From the NCBI GenBank assembly GCA_038525525.1, contig JBCBHO010000002.1, positions 124,001 through 188,000 of the forward strand: DNA of 64,000 nt, in the 5' to 3' direction. The stretch is from Shimia_B sp038525525 (GTDB taxonomy: Bacteria; Pseudomonadota; Alphaproteobacteria; Rhodobacterales; Rhodobacteraceae). The translations under genes were made by a program, and so were the position numbers. Positions within the stretch are counted from its first letter, which is position 1, and each line of letters opens with the position of its first letter. The notes beneath the pieces were generated by a model. That model searched no databases. It saw only the letters and a list, made by a program, of their open reading frames with translations, and was not told where the DNA came from. Shown here piece after piece: positions 8,103-16,900 of this stretch.

Positions 8103-9619
8103 CAATCCCCGTCCGCCACGCCCTGCGCCCGGAGCCTTGCCCGCCGAGCGCGGTAGCTGGGCAAAAGCACGAGGATCGCCGCCAGCACGAGAAGCGCCAG
8201 CGTCATGGGGCGCTCGAGGATGAAGCCGAGCCCGCGATAAAGCTGCATGGAGCGCGCGAAATTGTCCTCGAGCATGGTGCCGAGGATGAAGCCGATCAGA
8301 AGCGGCGCGAGAGGATAGTCCGCGAAGCGGAAGACCGTGGCCATTACCCCGAGCCCGACGAGGATAAGAAGCTCGGTGGCGTTATTCTGCCCGATATAGG
8401 CGCCCATCAGGGTGAAAAAGAGGATGAAGGGAATGAGATAATTCCGCGGGATCGCGAGGATTTTCGCGATGTAAGGGATGAGCGGCAGGTTCAGGATGAG
8501 CAGCACGAGATTGCCGATGAACATGGAGATGATCACCGCCCAGAAGATTTCCGGCGTATCCACCATCAGCCGCGGGCCCGGCGTCACGTTCAATGCGATG
8601 AGCGCGCCCAGCAGGATCGCCGTCGTCCCCGAGCCGGGGATGCCCAGCGTCAGGAGCGGCACGAAAGAGCCCGTGCAGGCCGCGTTGTTCGCCGTCTCCG
8701 GGGCCGCGAGCCCCTTCACGGAGCCTTTTCCGAATTCCGCCTGCTCTTCGCCCTTCGCGATATTGCGCTCCACCGCGTAGCCGAGAAAGGAGGCGATCGT
8801 CGCGCCCGCGCCGGGCAGGACACCGATGAAGAAGCCCTGTAGCGATTGCCGCCCGATCACGGGCACCATCGCCTTTCCCTCCGCACGCGAGAAACGCAGG
8901 TTCTCGATCTTACCACTGCCGCCCTGCCCCGCGCCCCGCGCGGGATTGAGGACGAGAAAAAGCGCCTCGGGCAGCGCGAACATGGCCATCGCCAGCGTGA
9001 TGAAGGAGATGCCCGATTGCAGGTCCATGAGCCCCATGGTGAAGCGCGGCATGTTGAAGAGCGCGCCTTCGCCGACGGTGGCGAGGATGAGCCCGAGGAT
9101 CGTCATCATCAGCGCCTTGGCCACCTGCCCGGTGCCCGCAAAGGCCGCGATGGCCGACAGCCCCACAACCATGAGCGCGAAATACTCGGCGGAGTGGAAG
9201 AGCAGCGCCACCGAGGACAGGGCCGGTGCAAAGATCATCAGGAGAATCGCGCCGATGGTGCCGCCGGCGAAGGACGCCACCGCGGCAATCGTGAGCGCCT
9301 TGCCGGCCTGGCCATTGCGCGCCATGGGATAGCCATCAAAGGAGGTCGCCACCGTGCCGGCCACACCGGGCGCATTGAGCAGGATCGAGGAGGTCGAGCC
9401 ACCGAAGATGGCGCCGTAATACACGCCTGCAAGCAGGATCAGCGCCGCCGCGGGATCGCCGATACCGATGGCCACAGGGATCATGATCGCGATGATCGAC
9501 ATCGGCCCAAGCCCCGGCAGCATGCCGATGAACGTCCCGATGAGGCAGCCCGCGATGACCATCAGGAGATTCTGGATGGAAAAGGCCGCTTCGAGGCCGA
9601 TCAGGATGCCTTCAAGCAT
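8102..9619 (-). CDS. tctA: Tripartite tricarboxylate transporter, large membrane subunit TctA
   Basis: A 505-aa integral membrane protein with about 11-12 hydrophobic segments. The family pattern is clear: GTFIGMLPGLGPMSIIAIM near the N-terminus, YYGAIFGGSTSSILLN in the first half, and an LPGAGATIASFLGYAVE repeat in the second half. It forms the transport channel of the TTT system with TctB and receives substrate from TctC, using an ion gradient and not ATP. It starts three bases after the tctB stop and overlaps the CoA transferase start. TTT systems carry citrate, tartrate, aromatic acids and other carboxylates; the downstream enzymes favour a citrate- or citramalate-like acid. Confidence 0.93.
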   Translation of the reverse strand: MLEGILIGLEAAFSIQNLLMVIAGCLIGTFIGMLPGLGPMSIIAIMIPVAIGIGDPAAALILLAGVYYGAIFGGSTSSILLNAPGVAGTVATSFDGYPMARNGQAGKALTIAAVASFAGGTIGAILLMIFAPALSSVALLFHSAEYFALMVVGLSAIAAFAGTGQVAKALMMTILGLILATVGEGALFNMPRFTMGLMDLQSGISFITLAMAMFALPEALFLVLNPARGAGQGGSGKIENLRFSRAEGKAMVPVIGRQSLQGFFIGVLPGAGATIASFLGYAVERNIAKGEEQAEFGKGSVKGLAAPETANNAACTGSFVPLLTLGIPGSGTTAILLGALIALNVTPGPRLMVDTPEIFWAVIISMFIGNLVLLILNLPLIPYIAKILAIPRNYLIPFILFFTLMGAYIGQNNATELLILVGLGVMATVFRFADYPLAPLLIGFILGTMLEDNFARSMQLYRGLGFILERPMTLALLVLAAILVLLPSYRARRARLRAQGVADGD

Positions 9620-9622
9620 GGC

Positions 9623-10117
9623 TCAGTTCCCCAGGAAGAACGGAAAGGGCCGCAGGAAGATGCCAAGCACCTCCTGGACCAGATACCAGACCCCGACCGT
9701 CGCGAGCAGCGCCACGGGGATCATCACGTGGAATTTGCGCTCGCCGAGCACGAAGCTCCCGGCGACAAGGAAAGAGGTCGTGGCGAGCAGGAACCCGGCC
9801 GGACGGAGAAAGAGCGCATAAGCCACCATGAGTGACAGGAGCAGCACAGCCTGCCCCACCTTGTATTCGCCGAGCCGGGCAATGTTGAAATCGGTGGCGC
9901 CCGGTGTCTTCTCCTCCGTCGGCTTTTCCAGCCCGAACAGCACGATGAGACCGATGAGGCAGCCCGCTACGGCCAGCATCTTTGGAAAGGTGGAGGGCCA
10001 GACGGGATTGCGCTGCATGAAGGGCGGCAGGAGCCCGTCCATGGTGAAGAACGCCGCGTAGCCGTAGACGCAGCAGAACGCCACGAAGAGAAGCGCGATC
10101 CAGCGGTCGAGGGCCAT
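9623..10117 (-). CDS. tctB: Tripartite tricarboxylate transporter, small membrane subunit TctB
   Basis: A 164-aa protein with four predicted hydrophobic helices and the low-complexity, poorly conserved sequence usual for TctB. I chose the ATG at 10117 (MALDRWIALLFVAF) because GGGGAG lies six bases upstream; an ATG two codons earlier (10123) falls inside that ribosome site. It lies between tctC and tctA in the standard order and is separated from tctC by a 79-bp gap carrying a hairpin (10136-10185). Confidence 0.88.
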   Translation of the reverse strand: MALDRWIALLFVAFCCVYGYAAFFTMDGLLPPFMQRNPVWPSTFPKMLAVAGCLIGLIVLFGLEKPTEEKTPGATDFNIARLGEYKVGQAVLLLSLMVAYALFLRPAGFLLATTSFLVAGSFVLGERKFHVMIPVALLATVGVWYLVQEVLGIFLRPFPFFLGN

Positions 10118-10135
10118 GGGCATCTCCCCAAAGGA

Positions 10136-10185
10136 CGGTGCGCGGCGCGGCCCACGGAGAACCGTAGACTGTGCACCGCGCACCG
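10136..10185. terminator. Hairpin between tctC and tctB
   Basis: Perfect 10-bp arms CGGTGCGCGG (10136-10145) and CCGCGCACCG (10176-10185), with a smaller ACGG/CCGT stem nested inside. It lies in the gap after the binding-protein gene on the minus strand and has no T-run. It most likely stabilises the 3' end of the tctC message or attenuates read-through into tctBA. Confidence 0.55.
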
Positions 10186-10196
10186 CCCGTGTCAGA

Positions 10197-11177
10197 TCAC
10201 AGGAAGCCCAGCGTCCGCATGAGATCGCCGATCACCTGCTCCTGGTCCTCGAGGAAGACGCGGAACTCGTCGCCGTTGTTGTGGATGTTGACCCAGCCGT
10301 TGCGGGCCCGGACTTTTTCCCATTCGGGCGTCTCGTACATCTTCGTGATCGCGTCCTGGTAGGCCGCCAGCGTCTCCTCCGGCAGGCCCGGCGCCGCGAA
10401 GAAACCGCGCCAGTTCACGAACGTCGTGTCGAGGCCCTGCTCCATCATCGTGGGCGCGTCGGCAAAGGCCGGGACCCGCTCATCGGAGGTCACGCCGAGG
10501 ATGCGCACTTCGCCTTGCTCCGCGAGCGCCACGGCCTCGGAAAAGCCGGTGGAGAGCGCCTGGATCTCGCCGGAGAGAAGCCCTGCCATGGCCTCGCCGC
10601 CCGCATCATAGGGGATGTAGTTGAACGCGGTGGGATCCTCGCCCGCCGCCTGCATCGCCATGGCGGCCACGAGGTGGTCCATGCCGCCGGGCACGGAGCC
10701 ACCGCCGATGGCAAAACGGTTGCCGTCCGCGCGGTAGGCCGCGAGAAGCTCGTCCATGGAGCCGATGTCGCTGTCGGCGTTCACCACGATCGCGGCGTAA
10801 TCCCCGATGGTGCCTGCAACGAGCGTGAGATCGCGGAAGCTCTGCGGGAAGACCCCCGTGAGCGAGCGGATCACGATGGGCGTGGAGTTCACCATCAAGG
10901 TGTTGTCCATGCTTTCGGCATTTTCGATCAGGTGCGCGATGGCCACGCCACCGCCGCCGCCCGACATGTTCTCGTAGGAGGCCGAGCCCACGAGGCCGGC
11001 ATTCGTCAATGCCTCGCCCGTGCCCCGCGCGGTGCCGTCCCAGCCGCCGCCGGCGCCGCCGGGAATGAGAAAGTGGATTTCATCGACCACCTGGTGCCCG
11101 CCCGCGGCGGCCGGTCCGGTGAAAGCGAAGGCTGCCACGGCAGCCATCAGGGCGCGACGGCCCATCTCGAAAGTCAT
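10197..11177 (-). CDS. tctC: Tripartite tricarboxylate transporter substrate-binding protein TctC
   Basis: A 326-aa periplasmic binding protein. The start is fixed by a strong ribosome site (GGAGGAAAACCG) directly before the ATG at 11177, giving an N-terminus MTFEMGRRALMAAVAAF with a signal peptide ending near AAAG. Body motifs of the TctC/BugD fold are present: FLIPGGAGGGWDGTAR for binding a carboxylate, NMSGGGGG, and NYIPYDAGGEA in the second domain. It is the first gene of the tctCBA-CoA transferase-lyase operon. The Lrp-type gene upstream is on the same strand, 163 bp away, so a separate promoter is likely in that gap. Confidence 0.92.
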   Translation of the reverse strand: MTFEMGRRALMAAVAAFAFTGPAAAGGHQVVDEIHFLIPGGAGGGWDGTARGTGEALTNAGLVGSASYENMSGGGGGVAIAHLIENAESMDNTLMVNSTPIVIRSLTGVFPQSFRDLTLVAGTIGDYAAIVVNADSDIGSMDELLAAYRADGNRFAIGGGSVPGGMDHLVAAMAMQAAGEDPTAFNYIPYDAGGEAMAGLLSGEIQALSTGFSEAVALAEQGEVRILGVTSDERVPAFADAPTMMEQGLDTTFVNWRGFFAAPGLPEETLAAYQDAITKMYETPEWEKVRARNGWVNIHNNGDEFRVFLEDQEQVIGDLMRTLGFL

Positions 11178-11340
11178 TCGGTTTTCCTCCCATGGTGCCG
11201 AGCGATCTTCGCCGCCCGTGCGCGTGTCTTCGGGCGGCATGTGCGGCCCGCGCTCCATTGAACCCGGCACACCGCATTCGCACAAGCTTCGATTTTCACC
11301 GGGTCACCGCCCTGCCGTACCCCGTCGCTTGCTGCAGTGC

Positions 11341-11760
11341 TCACACAAGCCGGGTGAGATGCAGGCAGGTCTCCACGTTGGTGACCCCGTCGAGCTTGCC
11401 CATGGAATTGAGGAGCGCGTCGAAGGCCTCGAGGCTGCGCGTCTCGTGCACGGCAACGAGCGCCCAGGTCCCGTTGGTCGTGAAAAGCCCGGTGATCTCC
11501 GGCATCCGGCGCAGCGCGCGGTGGACACGGTCTGTCTTCGAGAGGTCGAGCGCGAGGAGCGAGGTGGCGCGGATCGTGTCCTCCTCCATGGGCTCCGACA
11601 GCTCGACCGTGAAGCGGCGGATGGTGTCGCTCTCCTTCAGGGCCTTGAGCCGCGCGGCCACCGTCACGCGCGAAAGGCCAGCGCGCGCGGCCAGCTCCGT
11701 GACGGATGCGCGGGCATCCTGGCGCAAGAGCGTCACGAGGGCGCGATCCGTGCGATCCAT
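11341..11760 (-). CDS. Lrp/AsnC family transcriptional regulator
   Basis: A 139-aa regulator with an N-terminal winged helix-turn-helix (about residues 4-55; LAARAGLSRVTVAARLKAL is the recognition region) and a C-terminal ligand-binding RAM domain (about 65-135). It opens MDRTDRALVTLLRQDARASV, typical of the family. It is transcribed away from arginase; the 109-bp intergenic region is AT-rich relative to its surroundings and holds a candidate operator (11792-11811). Divergent placement next to arginase-ocd-putA is typical of a local activator responding to arginine, ornithine or proline, but it could also affect the tct operon downstream. The ligand is an inference from context. Confidence 0.88.
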   Translation of the reverse strand: MDRTDRALVTLLRQDARASVTELAARAGLSRVTVAARLKALKESDTIRRFTVELSEPMEEDTIRATSLLALDLSKTDRVHRALRRMPEITGLFTTNGTWALVAVHETRSLEAFDALLNSMGKLDGVTNVETCLHLTRLV

Positions 11761-11780
11761 GCGTTTTGCCTACTCTATTT

Positions 11781-11811
11781 CCAATTTGTAAATCGTATAT
11801 CACGAAACGAT
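11781..11811. promoter_or_regulatory. Candidate Lrp operator between lrp-like gene and arginase
   Basis: An AT-rich block (CCAATTTGTAAATCGTATAT onward) in otherwise GC-rich DNA, with ATCGT (11792-11796) and ACGAT (11807-11811) as 5-bp inverted arms. Lrp-family regulators bind loose, AT-rich dyads between divergent genes. The assignment is positional. Confidence 0.4.
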
Positions 11812-11869
11812 CACTTTGGGCACTCCTCCCATGCCCGCGCCGCGCCTAGCTTTAACGCAGGAGGACGAC

Positions 11870-12793
11870 ATGACCCACATCACGCTCATCGGCGCGCCTG
11901 TGCAGGCAGGCACCCATACGAAGGGCTGCCTCATGGGCCCGGATGCCTATCGCTGCGCGGGCCTCCCGGACGCGTTTCGTGCGCTCGGCCACACCGTGAC
12001 GGACATGGGCAACATCCCCACGCCGGAGATCCACCCCCGCAACCATGAGAACAGCGCGATCACGACGCTGGGCGAGGTCGCGGCATGGACGCAGGCGATC
12101 CACGACGCCACTCTCGCCGCGGCCCGCAGCTCTAACATGCCCGTGATCCTCGGCGGGGATCATTCCATCTCCGCCGGCTCCGTCCCTGCGCTTGCGACCC
12201 ATGCCGCCGACATGGCGCAGCCGCTCTTCGTCCTCTGGCTTGACGCGCATCCCGATCTTCACCGCCTCCACACGACGACGAGCGGCAACCTGCACGGCAC
12301 GCCGGTGGCCTACTTTCTCGGTGAGGACGGCTTCGAGGGCCACTATCCGCCCCTGCAGCACCCTGTGCCCCACGCTCAGTTTTGCGCGCTGGGCCTGCGC
12401 TCCGTCGATCCCGCCGAGCGGACCCTCATCCGCGATCGCGGGCTCGACAGCCACGACATGCGCGCCATCGACGAGCATGGCATCCGCGCACCGCTCATGC
12501 GCTTTCTCGACCGTGTCGCGGCATCCCGCGGGCGGCTCCATGTGAGCTTTGACGTCGACTTTCTCGATCCCGGAATCGCCCCCGCCGTGGGCACCACGGT
12601 GCCCGGCGGCGCCACCTTCCGGGAGGCGCATCTCGTGATGGAGATGCTCCACGACAGCGGCCTCGTCACCTCCATGGATCTCGTGGAACTCAACCCCTTC
12701 CTCGACGAGCGCGGCAAGACCGCCCGCCTCATGGTGGACCTCGCCGCCTCCGCCCTCGGCCGTACTATACTTGACCGCCCGACAGCCGCCTGA
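11870..12793 (+). CDS. rocF: Arginase
   Basis: A 307-aa arginase, hydrolysing L-arginine to ornithine and urea in the cytoplasm. Manganese-binding motifs of the ureohydrolase family are in place: GGDHS (about residue 100), DAHPDLH (about 124-130) and SFDVDFLDP (about 227-235). The family C-terminal motif SMDLVELNP is also present. The ATG at 11870 is chosen because AGGAGGACGAC precedes it; the frame is open further upstream. It is the first gene of arginase-ocd-putA. The urea produced would need urease, which is not in this window. A perfect 25-bp inverted repeat follows the gene. I prefer arginase to agmatinase because of the length, the HTKGCLMGPDAYR N-terminus and the context. Confidence 0.9.
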   Translation: MTHITLIGAPVQAGTHTKGCLMGPDAYRCAGLPDAFRALGHTVTDMGNIPTPEIHPRNHENSAITTLGEVAAWTQAIHDATLAAARSSNMPVILGGDHSISAGSVPALATHAADMAQPLFVLWLDAHPDLHRLHTTTSGNLHGTPVAYFLGEDGFEGHYPPLQHPVPHAQFCALGLRSVDPAERTLIRDRGLDSHDMRAIDEHGIRAPLMRFLDRVAASRGRLHVSFDVDFLDPGIAPAVGTTVPGGATFREAHLVMEMLHDSGLVTSMDLVELNPFLDERGKTARLMVDLAASALGRTILDRPTAA

Positions 12794-12820
12794 TGGCCGG
12801 GCGCCCGCACAAAGCAAGCC

Positions 12821-12886
12821 ACGCCCCGGGCCTGACCCGGGGCCTCCACCCTCAAACCACGAGGCCCCGGGTCAGGCCCGGGGCGT
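12821..12886. repeat. Perfect 25-bp inverted repeat between arginase and ocd
   Basis: Arms at 12821-12845 and 12862-12886 are exact reverse complements over 25 bp, separated by 16 bases. Each arm is itself built on a CCCGGG-rich partial palindrome (GCCCCGGGCCTGACCCGGGG). A related but diverged copy lies at 52591-52652 between urtC and urtD, so this is a dispersed intergenic palindrome of the REP type and not a gene-specific operator. In RNA it would form a very stable hairpin and could modulate arginase/ocd read-through. Confidence 0.75.
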
Positions 12887-12908
12887 GATGCACCAAAAGG
12901 AGACCTCG

Positions 12909-13955
12909 ATGCTCAAGCCCTCCCCCCTCGCCATGGTCCCCTTCGTCTCCGTGGCCGACATGATGGCGCTGGTGAACACCATCGGCGTGGCCGAGATGAT
13001 CGACGGCATCGCCGCGGAGATCGAAGCCGACTACAAACGCTGGCCCGATTTCGACAAGACGCCCCGCATCCCCAGCCATTCCGAGGAAGGTGTGATCGAG
13101 CTCATGCCCACCTCCGACGGCGTCACCTACGGCTTCAAATACGTCAACGGCCACCCGGCCAACATGGCCCGCGGTTACCAGACGGTGACGGCCTTCGGGC
13201 TCCTCGCGCGGGTGGATACGGGCTACCCGATCCTCTTGAGCGAAATGACCGTGCTCACCGCGCTCCGCACCGCGGCCATGTCCGTCGTCGCCGCGCGCCA
13301 TCTGGCCCCCAAAAAGGCGCGCACGCTCGCCATCATCGGCAACGGCGCGCAATGCGAGTTCCAGGCCCTGGGCTTCCAGCGGTGTCTGGGGATCGAGACC
13401 GTGCGCCTCTACGACATCGACGGCCAAGCCACGGAAAAGGCCGCGAAAAACCTCGCCCCCTCGGGCCTCGAAATCGTCCCATGCGCCTCCGCAGAGGACG
13501 CCGTCGAAGGCGCCGAGATCATCACCACCTGCACCGCCGACAAGCAATTCGCCACCATCCTCACCGACAACATGGTCGGCGCGGGCGTCCACATAAACGC
13601 GATCGGCGGGGACTGCCCGGGCAAGACGGAGCTGCACCGCGATATCCTGCTGCGCTCGTCGATCTTCGTCGAATACCCGCCCCAGACCCGGATCGAGGGC
13701 GAGATCCAGCAGCTCGACCCCGACCACCCTGTGACTGAGCTTTGGCAAGTGATCACGGGGCAGGCAGAGGGGCGCAAAGATGGGCGCCAGATCACCCTCT
13801 TTGACTCCGTGGGCTTTGCCACCGAAGATTTCTCGGCACTCCGCTACGTCCATGCGCGTTTGCAGGATACCGGGCACTACGCCGAACTCGACATGATCGC
13901 CGATCCGGACGACCCGCGCGACCTCTTCGGGATGGTCATGCGCGCCAAGGCCTGA
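12909..13955 (+). CDS. ocd: Ornithine cyclodeaminase
   Basis: A 348-aa ornithine cyclodeaminase/mu-crystallin family enzyme, converting L-ornithine to L-proline and ammonia with NAD. The ATG at 12909 has AAAAGGAGACC upstream; other starts in the longer frame would be translated from the palindromic spacer and are rejected. Visible features are the substrate region GFKYVNGHPANMARG, LTALRTAA with the family arginine, and the Rossmann motif IIGNGAQCEFQALGF. The length and the GFKYVNGHP signature match ornithine cyclodeaminases better than alanine dehydrogenase or ketimine reductase relatives. It sits between arginase and putA, 35 bp before the latter. Confidence 0.9.
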   Translation: MLKPSPLAMVPFVSVADMMALVNTIGVAEMIDGIAAEIEADYKRWPDFDKTPRIPSHSEEGVIELMPTSDGVTYGFKYVNGHPANMARGYQTVTAFGLLARVDTGYPILLSEMTVLTALRTAAMSVVAARHLAPKKARTLAIIGNGAQCEFQALGFQRCLGIETVRLYDIDGQATEKAAKNLAPSGLEIVPCASAEDAVEGAEIITTCTADKQFATILTDNMVGAGVHINAIGGDCPGKTELHRDILLRSSIFVEYPPQTRIEGEIQQLDPDHPVTELWQVITGQAEGRKDGRQITLFDSVGFATEDFSALRYVHARLQDTGHYAELDMIADPDDPRDLFGMVMRAKA

Positions 13956-13990
13956 TCCGAGGTGGAAACGACGACAAGGGAGAGACGACG

Positions 13991-16900
13991 ATGAGAGACG
14001 CAGTTCGCGCCGCCACCTTCGCCGACGAGACCGAGGTCTTGAGCCACCTCACCGAGATGGCCGCCCTCTCCGAAATCGACCGCGCCCGCATCGCCGCACG
14101 AGGCGCGGACCTCGTTCGCGAGATCCGCGACGGCTCAGACCCCTCTCTCATGGAGCTCTTCCTTGAGGAATACGGTCTCTCCACCGACGAGGGCATCGCG
14201 CTTATGTGTCTCGCCGAGGCGCTGCTCCGCGTGCCCGACGCGCCCACCATCGACGACCTCATCGAGGACAAGATCGTGCCGTCCGCCTGGGGTCAGCATC
14301 TGGGCCACTCGCATTCGCCGCTCATCAACGCCTCCACCTGGGCGCTGATGCTCACGGGCCGCGTGCTCGATGACAGCGGCAAGGGCGTTTCCGCGGTGCT
14401 GCGCGGGGCCGTGAAGCGCCTGGGCGAGCCCGTCATCCGCACAGCCGTGGGCCGCGCCATGCGCGAGATGGGGAACCAATTCGTGCTGGGCGAGACGATC
14501 GAGGCCGCCATGAAGCGCGCCGCGAAGATGGAGGCGAAGGGCTTCACCTATTCCTATGACATGCTGGGCGAGGCCGCGCGCACGGAAGCAGACGCGCGCC
14601 GCTACCACATGGCCTATGCCGACGCGATCGCCGAGATCGCGGAGGCGGCGAAGGCCGATGACATCCGGGACAATCCCGGCATCTCGATCAAGCTTTCGGC
14701 GCTTCACCCCCGCTACGAGCCGCTCCAGCGCGAGCGCGTCCTCGAAGAGCTCACGCCGCGCGTCCTGTCGCTCGCCTCGCTCGCCCGCTCCGCCGGGATC
14801 GGGCTCAACATCGACGCGGAAGAAGCCGAGCGGCTCGACTTGTCGCTCGACATCATCGACCGGGTGCTATCGGACCCCGCGCTCAAGGGCTGGGACGGGT
14901 TCGGAGTGGTGATCCAGGCCTATTCCAAGCGCGCGCCGGCGGTCATCGACTGGCTCTACGCGCGCGCCGAGGCGCTCGGGCGCCGCGTCATGGTCCGCCT
15001 CGTGAAGGGCGCTTACTGGGACAGCGAGATCAAGCTCGCGCAGGTGGAAGCCTGGCCCGGCTTCCCCGTCTTCACGCAGAAGGCCGCCACCGATGTGAGC
15101 TATATCGCCTGCGCGCGGAAGCTTCTGGGGATGGGCGACCGCATCTATCCGCAATTCGCGACCCACAACGCCCACACCGTGGCCGCGATCCTCGAGATGG
15201 CGCCGGAGGGTGTGGCCTACGAATTCCAGCGGCTCCACGGGATGGGCGAGAGCCTCCATGCAAATGTCATGGCCGCGCATGGAACTCGCTGCCGGATCTA
15301 CGCGCCGGTGGGCGCCCACAAGGACTTGCTGGCCTACCTTGTCCGGAGGCTCCTCGAAAACGGTGCGAACTCGTCCTTCGTCAACCAGATCGTCGATGAA
15401 GACGTGCCCGCCGAGATCGTCGCCAAGGATCCGTTCAGCCAGCTCATGGGGGGCAATCCCTCGGTCGTCCCCCCGTCCGATCTTTTCGGTGCGCGTATCA
15501 ATTCCCGCGGGCATTTCCTCGGCGACCCGGTGGAGATGGGCGAACTCGTCGCCCGGATCGAGGCGTCCCGTCATCAACGCTCCTCCGGCGCAGGCGAAGC
15601 GGTGCTGAACCCGGCGACGGGCGGGACCGTCGGCCAAATCGAGATGCTGAGCGCCGCGGAGGCCGCCGAGATCGGCGGGCAGGTCGCGCCATGGGGGGCC
15701 GACAGCGCAGAACGCGGAGCAGCCCTGCGCAAGGCGGCCGATCTCTTCGAAGAGCACGCGGCAGAGCTTTACGGGCTCCTGCAGGACGAGGCGGGCAAGA
15801 CGCTCCTCGATTGCATCGGCGAGGTGCGCGAAGCCGTTGATTTCCTGCGCTATTATGCGAGCGAAGCAGATCCGATGAAGGAGGAGCCGCTGGGCACGAT
15901 GCTCTGCATCTCGCCCTGGAACTTCCCGCTCGCGATCTTCACCGGCCAGATCGCCGCCGCGCTTGCCACGGGCAACGGGGTCATCGCGAAACCGGCAGAA
16001 ACGACCTCGCTGATCGCCGCGCGCGCGGTCTCTCTCCTGCATGAGGCAGGTATCCCCGCGCGCTCCCTCGCTCTCGTGCCGGGATACGGGGCCGAGGTAG
16101 GCCCCGCGCTCACAAAGCTCCCCTCGGTGAACGGGGTCTGCTTCACGGGCTCCACCGCCACGGCACAGGCCATCAATCGCAGCGTGGCCCCCCGGGGGGT
16201 ACCGCTCATCGCCGAAACGGGCGGGATCAACGCGATGATCGTGGATTCCACCGCGCTCCCGGAGCAGGCCGTCGCCGATATCGTCGCTTCGGCCTTCCAG
16301 TCCGCCGGGCAGCGCTGTTCCGCACTGCGCGTGCTCTACGTCCAGGAGGATATCGCGCCCACGCTCGAGAAGATGCTTTTCGGCGCGATGGACGCGCTGA
16401 ACCTTGGCGATCCATCGGACCCGGCCACGGATATCGGGCCGGTCATCGATGTGGCCGCGAAGGAGCGGATCGAGGGATACATCGAGGCCAGAAAGGACCG
16501 CGTCCTGAAGCGCCTCACCGCCCCCAAGGAGGGCACCTTCGTGGCCCCCACCGTGCTCCGCGTCACAGGGATAGAGGACGTCCCGGAGGAGGTCTTCGGC
16601 CCCGTCCTCCACATCGCCACCTTCAAGGCGCGCGACCTCGACAGCGTCATCGACGCGATCAACGCCACGGGCTACGGGCTCACCTTCGGGCTTCACACCC
16701 GCATCGACGGCCGCGTGCAGCACATCATCGACCGCGTGGAGGCCGGCAACCTCTACATCAATCGCAACCAGATCGGCGCGATCGTGGGCTCCCAGCCCTT
16801 CGGCGGGCACGGGCTCTCGGGCACGGGGCCCAAGGCGGGCGGACCCAGGTATCTCCGGGCCTTTGTAAAAGGTGCGATCGCAGACATCTCGCCCGAATTC

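Noticed and set aside
12821..12886. Attachment site or transposon end for the 25-bp inverted repeat
   Set aside because: No transposase or target-site duplication flanks it, and a related palindrome occurs alone in another intergenic gap.
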